Shown here piece by piece: positions 1-7,606 of a stretch of DNA of 64,000 nt; the first letter of the stretch is position 1; the number at the start of each line of letters is the position of its first letter. This DNA comes from JANRLL01 sp033762715. Its GTDB lineage: Bacteria; Pseudomonadota; Alphaproteobacteria; Rickettsiales; SXRF01. The DNA lies in contig JANRLL010000017.1 in the NCBI GenBank assembly GCA_033762715.1, positions 62,001-126,000 of the forward strand. The letters run 5' to 3'. The position numbers were made by a program, and so were the translations under genes. The notes under the pieces are model-generated. The model was not told the origin of the DNA and searched no databases. It was given only the letters and a program-made list of their open reading frames with translations.

Positions 1-745
1 TGGCCGTTTGCACCAGCTGGCTGCCGGCGGGCAAACGTCCGTTACTGTCAAAGACAATGCGAACGGGCGAACGATGTTCTAATCCGGGTAGGCGGCAAGT
101 GAGCAGGGGGTCATCGGCAAGAACGGTGCCGATACCGGTTACGATGGCGTCATATTGGCTGCGCAGCAACTGGCCATAATGGCGCGCGGCTTCGCTGGTG
201 ATCCAGCGCCTGCTGTCCCCTTGCGGGAAGGCAAGCTTGCCGTCTAGCGAGGTGGCAAGTTTCAGCGCAATATAGGGACGCTTTTTTTCTATGTTGGTAA
301 AAAAGCCGCGGTTAAGTGCGCGTGCTTCGTCTTCGCAAATGCCTTCGACTACTTCGAGGCCCGCCTCTTGTAGTGCGCGAATACCTTGCCCATTCACGAG
401 CGGATTGGGATCGCGGCAGGCGATGACACAACGGCGAATGCCAGCAGCTAATATGGCATGGGTGCAAGGCGGTGTTTTGCCTTGATGGCTGCATGGCTCT
501 AGCGTCACATAGAGTGTCGCGCCGTGTGCATTGGCTCCGGCTTGCTCGATCGCTACGGTTTCACCATGTGGCCGTCCGCCGGCAGCGGTGGCGCCTTGTG
601 CAATGATATGGCCATTTTTAACAAGGACTGCACCTACGCTTGGATTAGGCCAAGCGCAGCCGAGCTGTCGCTCTGCGAGCGACAAGGCGATACGCATAAA
701 ATTCGTATCGATCGCTGTATTATTTTTTGGTGGTGCCGAGCTCAT
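1..745 (-). CDS. ribD: RibD, bifunctional pyrimidine deaminase/reductase (3' end cut by window)
   Basis: Riboflavin biosynthesis enzyme that deaminates the GTP-derived pyrimidine intermediate and then reduces its ribose side chain. The first 248 codons are present; the rest lies beyond base 1. The N-terminal cytidine-deaminase-like domain shows the zinc motif EPCSHQGKTPPC. The partner motif reads PHGE where the family usually has HAE, a conservative change. The reductase domain begins near residue 160 (RPYIALKLATSLDGK). The ATG at 745 lies inside the end of nrdR (26-base overlap), which indicates translational coupling in the rpiB-glyA-nrdR-ribD run. An internal ATG 16 codons later is an alternative start. 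Identification is from motifs and gene order. Confidence 0.93.
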   Translation of the reverse strand, partial: MSSAPPKNNTAIDTNFMRIALSLAERQLGCAWPNPSVGAVLVKNGHIIAQGATAAGGRPHGETVAIEQAGANAHGATLYVTLEPCSHQGKTPPCTHAILAAGIRRCVIACRDPNPLVNGQGIRALQEAGLEVVEGICEDEARALNRGFFTNIEKKRPYIALKLATSLDGKLAFPQGDSRRWITSEAARHYGQLLRSQYDAIVTGIGTVLADDPLLTCRLPGLEHRSPVRIVFDSNGRLPAGSQLVQTA

Positions 746-1178
746 CTACAATATCCTCGAAATCTTTAGCCTCGCGGAAATCGCGATAGACCGAGGCAAA
801 ACGGATATACGCAACCGTATCCATTTTTTTGAGTTCTTCCATAACGCCTTTACCGATCAACGCGGTTGGAATTTCGTTTTCGCCAAGACTTTCTAATTTT
901 TGGGTGATGCGGGTAACCATTTGTTCGATTTGCTCAGATGTCACCGGACGTTTACGCAAAGCCATGCTGACCGAGCGCATCAACTTATCGCGGTCAAACA
1001 TGCGCCGTTCACCATTTTTCTTAAGCACGGTGAGTTCGCGCAGCTGCACACGTTCAAAGGTGGTGAAGCGCGAGTTGCATTCCGGACAAAACCGCCTGCG
1101 GCGAATCGTCATCCCATCATCGCTGGGACGCGAGTCTTTTACTTGAGTATCGGCAAAGCCGCAGAACGGGCACTTCAT
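720..1178 (-). CDS. nrdR: NrdR, transcriptional repressor of ribonucleotide reductase genes
   Basis: ATP/dATP-sensing repressor that binds NrdR boxes in front of ribonucleotide reductase operons. The 152-residue length is standard. The N-terminal zinc ribbon has Cys3, Cys6, Cys31 and Cys34 with the basic RRRRFCPEC stretch, and the rest matches an ATP-cone domain (about residues 49-139). It sits between glyA and ribD, a conserved arrangement in proteobacteria. The gap to the glyA stop is 8 bases, so the two are probably co-transcribed. No NrdR box was looked for systematically, as no nrd operon lies in the window. Confidence 0.97.
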   Translation of the reverse strand: MKCPFCGFADTQVKDSRPSDDGMTIRRRRFCPECNSRFTTFERVQLRELTVLKKNGERRMFDRDKLMRSVSMALRKRPVTSEQIEQMVTRITQKLESLGENEIPTALIGKGVMEELKKMDTVAYIRFASVYRDFREAKDFEDIVDELGTTKK

Positions 1179-1186
1179 GAAAAATC

Positions 1187-2500
1187 CTATCCTTGGTTAA
1201 GCGAAGAGTAGATGGGGAATGCATTGCATAGCTCAGCGACTTTCGTGCGCACGGCTTTCTCCACGGCGCTGTTATCGCCGCCTTTGGAAAGACCATCGAG
1301 CACATCGCCGATCAGCTCGCCGATTTGTTTGAATTCTACTTCGCCAAAGCCGCGAGTGGTGCCTGCAGGCGTACCTAAGCGGATACCAGAGGTCACGAAT
1401 GGCTTTTCCGGATCAAACGGAATCGCATTTTTATTGCAGGTGAGGCCTGCGCGTTCCAGGCTTTCTTCTGCTGCTTTACCGGTTACTTTTTTGGGGCGCA
1501 GGTCGACTAGCATCAGATGGTTATCGGTGCCGCCGCTTACAATGTTTACACCGCGTTTGACCAGCGTCTCAGCCAGTGCTTTGGCGTTATCAACAACGGC
1601 TTTGCCGTAGGTTTTAAATTCAGGTTTCAGTGCTTCACCGAAAGCAACCGCTTTAGCAGCAATCACATGCATGAGCGGACCGCCTTGAATGCCGGGGAAA
1701 ATGGCGGAGTTGAATTTTTTACCCAGCTCTTCATCATTCGACAGGATCATACCGCCGCGTGGACCGCGCAGGGTTTTGTGCGTCGTAGTGGTAACCACAT
1801 GCGCATGCGGCAGAGGCGAGGGGTAAGTGCCCGCAGCAACCAGGCCTGCCACGTGCGCCATATCGACCAGGAAGTATGCGCCAACGCTATCGGCGATAGC
1901 ACGGAAGCGTGCCCAATCAACCACACGCGAGTAAGCCGAGAAACCGGCGATGATGAGTTTGGGTTTATGTTCTTTGGCCAGGCGTTCTGCTTCTTCGTAA
2001 TCGATGAGGCTGTCTTCTTTGCGTACGCCATATTGCACGGCCTTAAACCATTTGCCCGATTGATTGGGTGCTGCGCCGTGGGTCAAGTGACCGCCGGAAG
2101 CGAGTGACAAGCCTAGGATGGTATCACCTGGTTGTAGCAGCGCGGTGAACACACCTTGATTGGCTTGCGAGCCTGAGTTGGGTTGCACGTTAACATAGGT
2201 GCAGTTGAATAATTTTTTTGCGCGGTCGATGGCGATCTGCTCAGCCTTGTCGACGAATTCGCATCCACCATAATAACGTTTGCCAGGGTAACCCTCGGCA
2301 TATTTATTGGTAAGCACCGAACCTTGCGCGCGCAGCACAGCGAGGCTTACAATATTCTCAGAGGCGATCAGCTCGATCTGCGTTTGCTGGCGGTGGAGCT
2401 CTTCTTCCAGTGAAGAAAACAGTTCGGGGTCAGCGGTTGCGAGGGAGGTGTCAAAAAATGAATTCATGGCAGAGTCGATCTTTCGTGCAGGGTTTGTCAT
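1187..2500 (-). CDS. glyA: GlyA, serine hydroxymethyltransferase
   Basis: PLP enzyme that interconverts serine and glycine with tetrahydrofolate, the main source of one-carbon units. The 437-residue protein has the family N-terminus (IELIASENIVS) and the PLP-lysine motif TTTTHKTLRGPRGG near residue 240. The reading frame is open to 2551, but the ATG at 2500 follows an AAGGA ribosome-binding site at good spacing and begins just after the rpiB stop (2511), so that start is preferred. An ATG at 2467 (MNSFFDTS) is also possible. Second gene of the rpiB-glyA-nrdR-ribD run. Confidence 0.97.
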   Translation of the reverse strand: MTNPARKIDSAMNSFFDTSLATADPELFSSLEEELHRQQTQIELIASENIVSLAVLRAQGSVLTNKYAEGYPGKRYYGGCEFVDKAEQIAIDRAKKLFNCTYVNVQPNSGSQANQGVFTALLQPGDTILGLSLASGGHLTHGAAPNQSGKWFKAVQYGVRKEDSLIDYEEAERLAKEHKPKLIIAGFSAYSRVVDWARFRAIADSVGAYFLVDMAHVAGLVAAGTYPSPLPHAHVVTTTTHKTLRGPRGGMILSNDEELGKKFNSAIFPGIQGGPLMHVIAAKAVAFGEALKPEFKTYGKAVVDNAKALAETLVKRGVNIVSGGTDNHLMLVDLRPKKVTGKAAEESLERAGLTCNKNAIPFDPEKPFVTSGIRLGTPAGTTRGFGEVEFKQIGELIGDVLDGLSKGGDNSAVEKAVRTKVAELCNAFPIYSSLNQG

Positions 2501-2510
2501 CGTAGATTCC

Positions 2511-2942
2511 TTATAGTTTAGCGATTCGTGCGGCGTGTCTGCCGCCTTCAAATTCCGTGTTTAAAAATTGGGTGATGCAGTCTTTGGCGGTCTCGATGCC
2601 AATCAGTCGTGAGCCTAGGCACAGCACGTTGGCATCATTATGCTTACGCGAGAGCTGTGCGGTCAGGCCATCCTGGCAGAGCGCGGCACGCACTTCTTTA
2701 TGGCGGTTGGCAGCGATGCTTACACCGACACCCGAGCCGCAAATCAAAATACCTTTGCCTTGCGGGTTTGCGGCAATCCATTTGGCCATCGCGTGTCCAT
2801 AATCGGGGTAGTCTACGGAGTCGAGAGAATGGGTGCCTAAATCGTCCACGCTGAGTGATTGACGTTGCAACTCATCGGTCAGCAACTTTTTAAGTTCGAA
2901 ACCGGCATGATCACTGGCAATGGCAAGTGGGTGTTTTTGCAT
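2511..2942 (-). CDS. rpiB: RpiB, ribose-5-phosphate isomerase B
   Basis: Interconverts ribose 5-phosphate and ribulose 5-phosphate in the non-oxidative pentose phosphate pathway. Family marks are the N-terminal ASDHAG and the catalytic-cysteine loop LICGSGVGVSIAANR (Cys68 in this numbering). The ATG at 2942 gives a 143-residue protein that starts MQKHPLAIASDHAG, the usual RpiB length; a TTG at 2969 would add nine residues with no homology. It heads the minus-strand run into glyA, and pairing of rpiB with glyA is common in alphaproteobacteria. Confidence 0.95.
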   Translation of the reverse strand: MQKHPLAIASDHAGFELKKLLTDELQRQSLSVDDLGTHSLDSVDYPDYGHAMAKWIAANPQGKGILICGSGVGVSIAANRHKEVRAALCQDGLTAQLSRKHNDANVLCLGSRLIGIETAKDCITQFLNTEFEGGRHAARIAKL

Positions 2943-3055
2943 CTGACTAATTCGCTGGTCGATAACCAAAACTGATACTATATATAGAGGCGTATTTTTG
3001 CCATGCTACGGGCCTAAGCGCAATTAAAATATTAATAAATTAGTTAAAAGCCGCT

Positions 3056-3817
3056 ATGACATTATTGGACGCCTTTCTGTATTTTGCGGTCGCCTTAGCT
3101 GGCGGGGCTATTAACTCGGTGGCGGGCGGCGGAACTTTCCTTACTTTTCCTATGCTTATATTAAATGGCCTGTCGCCGTTTACCGCCAATATTGTAAGCA
3201 GTATCGCCCTCTGGCCAGGTGCGGTTGCCAGTGCCTATGCCTATCGCCATCAGCGGGTGGTCGAGAAAAAACCCATGATAGTGCTGAGTCTGGCGAGCCT
3301 GATCGGTAGTGCCGCGGGGGCTTGGATCCTGCTGGCATCACCCGAGACTACCTTCGAATTTTTGGTGCCGTGGCTCATGTTACTGGCCACACTCATCTTC
3401 ACCTTCGGCAAACACGGCATCGCGCTGTTTGATCTCGGTGGACACCAGGTAAGCAACGCGCGTCTATGGGCAGGCTTTACCCTCCAATGCATCATCGCCT
3501 TATACGGCGGATATTTCGGCGCCGGCATGGGGATCATGATGCTCGCCATGTTGCAGGTGATGGGCTTTACTGACATCCACCGCATGAACGCGCTTAAAAC
3601 GGTGCTCGGTACACTCATCAATGCGGTCGCTGTATTCATTTTCATTTTCTCCGATAAAGTGGTCTGGCCGGTCGCTGGCGTAATGGTGGTAGGCGCCATC
3701 ATCGGCGGTTATGTCGGCGCTCGCTTGGCATTGAGAGTCTCGCCAAAAAAAGTGCGCTGGTTTGTCAGCATCATCGCCTTTTCCATGACCGCGTATTTTT
3801 TTATCAACGGTGTGTGA
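3056..3817 (+). CDS. TSUP (TauE/SafE) family membrane permease
   Basis: Predicted inner-membrane transporter of 253 residues with about eight hydrophobic segments arranged as two similar halves, typical of the TauE/SafE (TSUP) family. The glycine-rich start GGAINSVAGGGTFLTFP and the mid-protein FGAGMGIMMLA motif are characteristic. Family members move sulfite, sulfoacetate, sulfonates or other organic anions. Neither the sequence nor the neighbours (divergent rpiB, downstream mipZ) identify the substrate, so no symbol is assigned. It is transcribed alone, divergently from rpiB across about 110 bases. Confidence 0.9.
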   Translation: MTLLDAFLYFAVALAGGAINSVAGGGTFLTFPMLILNGLSPFTANIVSSIALWPGAVASAYAYRHQRVVEKKPMIVLSLASLIGSAAGAWILLASPETTFEFLVPWLMLLATLIFTFGKHGIALFDLGGHQVSNARLWAGFTLQCIIALYGGYFGAGMGIMMLAMLQVMGFTDIHRMNALKTVLGTLINAVAVFIFIFSDKVVWPVAGVMVVGAIIGGYVGARLALRVSPKKVRWFVSIIAFSMTAYFFINGV

Positions 3818-3883
3818 ATTAACGATTGAGTCCTAGGCCATGCTGAGTATAATCATCCACAGGAATTTATGGGGGAATGAGCT

Positions 3884-4951
3884 ATGAACCAAGAACAAAC
3901 GCCACCAACAAGCGTTACGAAAACGGAACAATCGCCCACGCTAGGTCAGAAAAAAGCCTATGTGATCGTGCTCGGCAACGAAAAAGGCGGATCGGGTAAA
4001 ACGACAACGTCGATGCACCTGATCGTATCGCTCTTGCGCTTGGGCTTCACCGTTGGTTCGATGGATGTCGATTCTCGCCAACGCTCGCTGTCGCGTTATC
4101 TGGAAAACCGCCGCCACACCATGCTCAAAGAAAGCATCACCTTGCCGCAACCGCAGCATGTGGTCGTGCAACGCAGCCCATTCAACATTGTGCAAGAGGC
4201 GGAAGCCGATGAGAATGAGCGTTTCGGCAAAGCGTTTGGCCGTTTGATCGCCGCTAATGATTTCGTGGTTATCGACAGCCCTGGAAGTGATACCTACCTT
4301 TCTCGCCTGGCCCACGCGCACGCTGACACCGTTATCACCCCGATCAACGACAGCTTCGTTGACCTAGACGTGCTGGCGCAGGTGGATGGCCAAAGCATGA
4401 AAATTATCAAACCCAGCATATATAGCGAAATGATCTGGGAACAAAAACTGCACCGCGCGAAACGCGATGGCGGATCGATCGAATGGATCGTTATGCGCAA
4501 CCGCTTAAGCAATATCGATGCGAAGAATAAACGCTTCATGACGCAAGTGACTAGCGATCTATCTCGCCGCATTGGCTTCCGTGTGGCGCCTGGGTTTTCT
4601 GAGCGCGTTATCTTCCGTGAAATGTTCCTGCAAGGCTTGACCGTGCTCGATATTATGGACACCAGCGGCAGTGCTTCGATTTCGATGTCGCATATTGCTG
4701 CACGCCAAGAAGTGCGTGATCTGCTGAAGATGCTGCGTATTCCGATTCTAGATGAGCGCTTGAGCAAAGCCGATGCGCCAGAAGATGCGAAAGCAGACGA
4801 GCCGAAAAAAGCAGAGGCTGTTGTGGCGGAAGTGAAGGCTGAAGAAAAAGCGGACGCAAAACCAGCTGAGGCTGCATCTTCTGTTGTGGCGTCATTAGCA
4901 CCGAAGCCAGCAGAAGAAGCCAAGCCAGTGCTGGAAGCTTTAGCCTCGTAA
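3884..4951 (+). CDS. mipZ: MipZ-like division-plane positioning ATPase with Ala/Lys/Glu-rich tail
   Basis: ParA/MinD-family P-loop ATPase. In Caulobacter, MipZ forms a gradient from the poles through ParB and inhibits FtsZ assembly away from midcell. The Walker A motif is GNEKGGSGKTTTSMHL (residues ~30-45). The segments PINDSFVDLDVL, SIYSEMIWE and VMRNRL..NKRFM follow the MipZ pattern rather than ParA or MinD. A ribosome-binding site (GGGGGA) precedes the ATG. Compared with Caulobacter MipZ this protein has an extra C-terminal tail of about 65 residues (from ~290), very rich in Ala, Lys, Glu and Pro and probably disordered. Neither parB nor parA is nearby. Confidence 0.88.
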   Translation: MNQEQTPPTSVTKTEQSPTLGQKKAYVIVLGNEKGGSGKTTTSMHLIVSLLRLGFTVGSMDVDSRQRSLSRYLENRRHTMLKESITLPQPQHVVVQRSPFNIVQEAEADENERFGKAFGRLIAANDFVVIDSPGSDTYLSRLAHAHADTVITPINDSFVDLDVLAQVDGQSMKIIKPSIYSEMIWEQKLHRAKRDGGSIEWIVMRNRLSNIDAKNKRFMTQVTSDLSRRIGFRVAPGFSERVIFREMFLQGLTVLDIMDTSGSASISMSHIAARQEVRDLLKMLRIPILDERLSKADAPEDAKADEPKKAEAVVAEVKAEEKADAKPAEAASSVVASLAPKPAEEAKPVLEALAS

Positions 4952-4954
4952 GAG

Positions 4955-5028
4955 CCCGCTTTCGACCGCTTTAAACCTACTTCTAACCAGCTTTGAACCG
5001 CTGTAAACCCGCTTTGGGCCGTTTCTTT
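4955..5028. repeat. Degenerate 10-11 bp tandem repeat downstream of mipZ
   Basis: About seven imperfect units of 10-11 bases with consensus near ccNgCTTTnaA (for example cccgctttcga, ccagctttgaa, cccgctttggg), starting four bases after the mipZ stop. The period matches one helical turn. No coding frame or stem-loop explains it. The rest of the 276-base gap before murJ shows no gene. Confidence 0.55.
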
Positions 5029-5227
5029 ACGCGCCATTTGTTGCCATCTCAACGGTTTGCATCGGCGCACCCCCTGAATTATACCGTTTGGTGTGACATG
5101 TGGTGACATCATGGTCTGTTTTAGTCCTGCCGGTTGGTTGTGCTTTGCTCAGCCTAGCATCGCTGGGGCTGTCCGGTAAGGATGAGAATCAGGTGACAAT
5201 TATCGCCAATAGCGCTACACCCGTATC

Positions 5228-6769
5228 ATGTCTTTGATTCGCTCCACTGCCACCATTGGCATCTATACCCTGATCTCGCGCGTGCTCGGTTTTGTGCGCG
5301 ACGTGACCATTGCGCACTCCATTGGCGCAAGCATGCTCTCAGACGCATTTTTTGTCGCCTTCAAACTACCTAATTTCTTGCGCCGCCTTTTTGCCGAAGG
5401 CGCGTTTAACTCGGCTTTCGTGCCTATGTTTGCCGGTATGCTGGCCAGCGAAGGTGAGAGCAAGGCTAAGCAATTCGCCAGCGAAGCCATGTCGTTTTTG
5501 CTGCTGATTCTGATTGCAGTGACGGCCATTTTTATCATCTCCATGCCCTGGCTGATGGGCATATTGGCGCCTGGTTTTTCAGACAGTCCCGAAAAGTTCA
5601 ATCTCACAGTGACGCTTACGCGTATCACTATGTGCTATATTATTTTCATCTCGCTGGTGTCGCTGTTGGGCGGTATTTTAAACAGCAAAGATAAATTCGC
5701 AGCCGTTGCGGCCACGCCGATTTTGCTTAATCTGTGTCTGATTATTGTGCCCTGGTGCATCGAAGACATTACCCCCAATATGGCGTACGGCCTGGCTTGG
5801 GCGGTGATGGCAGCAGGGGTGGTGCAATGGCTGTGGCTTACGTATTTTTGCTATAAACTCGATATACTGCCGCGCTTTGTGCGTCCGCGCCTGACGCCGG
5901 ATGTAAAAAAATTGCTGGTGCTTATTGCACCCGTTGCACTCGGGGCGGGTGTGGTGCAAATCAACTTGGTGATCGACACCATTATCGCGTCTTATTTTAA
6001 TGTGGGTGTGTCGTATATTTATTATGCGGATCGCATCAATGAGCTGCCGCTGGCGGTCATCGGCATTGCGCTGGGCACGGCGATTCTGCCGATGATGTCA
6101 CGCCAGATACGCGAAGGTGATCATGCCCGCGCCCATGCCACACAAAACCGTGCATTAGAGCTGGCTCTGTTTGTCAGCGTGCCGGCGGCGATGGCGCTGT
6201 GGGTTATTGCCTATCCCATTATCAGCGTTATGTTCGAGCGCGGCGCCTTCAGCCACAGCGATGCGACGGAAGTCTCGAAAGTGCTGATGGCTTTTGCGCT
6301 GGGGCTTCCGGCGTTTGTGTTGGTGAAGGTAATCGCGCCTGGTTTTTACGCGCGCCAGGATACGAAGACGCCGTTTAAAATTGCTATGTGGTGCGTATTG
6401 ATCAATTTAGTCTTCAATCTGATTCTGATGCAGCCCTTGCAATATGTGGGCATGGCGCTTGCCACCAGCATTGCTAGCTGGGTGAATGTCATCCTAATGG
6501 CGGTGATTTTGCTGCGCCGCAAATGGTTGGTGATTGCGCGCGTAGTGTGGGTACAGCTGGGCAAGATCATTGCAACTAGTCTGGTGATGGCGTTTATCCT
6601 CAATGCGCAGGAAGCAAATCTGGCCCTCTATTTAAGTGGCAATGAAATCGAACGCTTTGTCGCGCTTTCGGTGGTCGTGCTGTGCGGCATCGTGGGCTAT
6701 CTGGCAGCGGCTTTTGCTTTTAACACTATGGGCATGCGCCGCTATTTCATCTCGCTATGGAATCTGTAG
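5228..6769 (+). CDS. murJ: MurJ, lipid II flippase
   Basis: Flips the peptidoglycan precursor lipid II to the periplasmic face of the inner membrane. The 513-residue protein is almost wholly hydrophobic with about 14 predicted membrane segments, the usual MurJ topology. The N-terminal signature SRVLGFVRDVTIA and the following DAFFVAFKLPNFLRRLFAEG and FVPMF are diagnostic of the MviN/MurJ family. The ATG at 5228 lacks a strong ribosome-binding site, but the conserved N-terminus begins within a few residues of it. Its 3' end overlaps the convergent small gene at 6755 by 15 bases. Confidence 0.97.
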   Translation: MSLIRSTATIGIYTLISRVLGFVRDVTIAHSIGASMLSDAFFVAFKLPNFLRRLFAEGAFNSAFVPMFAGMLASEGESKAKQFASEAMSFLLLILIAVTAIFIISMPWLMGILAPGFSDSPEKFNLTVTLTRITMCYIIFISLVSLLGGILNSKDKFAAVAATPILLNLCLIIVPWCIEDITPNMAYGLAWAVMAAGVVQWLWLTYFCYKLDILPRFVRPRLTPDVKKLLVLIAPVALGAGVVQINLVIDTIIASYFNVGVSYIYYADRINELPLAVIGIALGTAILPMMSRQIREGDHARAHATQNRALELALFVSVPAAMALWVIAYPIISVMFERGAFSHSDATEVSKVLMAFALGLPAFVLVKVIAPGFYARQDTKTPFKIAMWCVLINLVFNLILMQPLQYVGMALATSIASWVNVILMAVILLRRKWLVIARVVWVQLGKIIATSLVMAFILNAQEANLALYLSGNEIERFVALSVVVLCGIVGYLAAAFAFNTMGMRRYFISLWNL

Positions 6770-7276
6770 CGGCTTCGATCGTTCTTTTATTTGCCGTTTA
6801 GCTTCCGCCGCATCTTTCGCATAGGGGAATGGCGCAGACTGGCCGCCATTATCATAAGGAATAGGATAATAGGTTTCGGTCACTGGCTTTTTAGCCGTTA
6901 CATCCTTGCGCATTTTTCCAATCGTCTCGCGTGGTGCTAGCGCATCTTTGCGGGTTTGCACCTCTTGCGCCATCGCATCCCACTGCTCCTGATTCACATC
7001 ATAGAGGCTGGTTAGAATTGTTTTGTTTTTCTCAATGGCTTCTTCCAAAGTTGCGGGGCGTTTGGGATCTTTTTTGCGCTCTGCTTCCCATTGTTCCGGC
7101 GTCATTACCTGCAATTTGGCAAGCCGGCGCTTAATGCGTTCGCGTGCTTCTTCCAGCGAGGCCGGCGCACTACTTGCCGTTTCGATTTTTGGATTATATT
7201 CCAGATAGACAATATAGCTAACACTGGATAAAAAGGCGACCGCAAGGCCAGCAATTAAAAGGGTTTGTTTATTCAT
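6755..7276 (-). CDS. Hypothetical single-span membrane-anchored protein
   Basis: Family not recognised. The 173-residue product has one N-terminal hydrophobic segment (about residues 5-25, LLIAGLAVAFLSSVSYIVYL), then a charged, mostly helical region with two related segments (LEEARERIKRRLAKLQVMT and LEEAIEKNKTILTSLYDVN, each followed by an E/QQW). The C-terminus is basic and proline-containing. The likely topology is N-in with a periplasmic domain. The ATG at 7276 directly abuts the ATG of cutA on the other strand (CATATG); a second ATG at 7288 would place the starts in overlap. Confidence 0.75.
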   Translation of the reverse strand: MNKQTLLIAGLAVAFLSSVSYIVYLEYNPKIETASSAPASLEEARERIKRRLAKLQVMTPEQWEAERKKDPKRPATLEEAIEKNKTILTSLYDVNQEQWDAMAQEVQTRKDALAPRETIGKMRKDVTAKKPVTETYYPIPYDNGGQSAPFPYAKDAAEAKRQIKERSKPLQIP

Positions 7277-7606
7277 ATGACGCAACATCCACCCATCTAT
7301 ATGGTTTATAGTACCTTTGCAGACCGCAAAGAAGCTATTGCCATCAGCAAACGACTGCTTGAATCCAAGCTGATCGCTTGTGCTAATATTATCGACAACA
7401 TGGCCTCAGTATATCAGTGGAATAGTGAGATTCAAGAAGAGAAGGAAGTGTTGCTGCTTGCCAAAACCACCGAGGATAAAGTGCCGTCTGCTATCGCGTT
7501 TATTACCACCCATCATTCCTATGAGCTGCCATGCGTGATGGCTTATCGCGCGGAAGCCGGAAATCCCAGCTATCTGGAATGGGTGGCAGCTCAAACTCAG
7601 GACTGA
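7277..7606 (+). CDS. cutA: CutA, divalent-cation tolerance family protein
   Basis: Small trimeric ferredoxin-like protein, 109 residues. It was named for copper tolerance in E. coli, but its cellular role is still unclear. Family marks are MVYSTFADRKEA, KLIACANI, SVYQWNSEIQEEKEVLLLAKT and the C-terminal HSYELPCVMAY. The ATG at 7277 is chosen because it gives the normal N-terminal length. Its 5' untranslated region would lie inside the divergent gene, so the two genes share a start-to-start junction. It converges with the ABC-F gene with a 10-base overlap. Confidence 0.93.
   Translation: MTQHPPIYMVYSTFADRKEAIAISKRLLESKLIACANIIDNMASVYQWNSEIQEEKEVLLLAKTTEDKVPSAIAFITTHHSYELPCVMAYRAEAGNPSYLEWVAAQTQD

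Noticed and set aside
4294..5112. A 272-codon minus-strand frame opposite mipZ
   Set aside because: Overlaps the whole mipZ 3' half; composition is that of a shadow.
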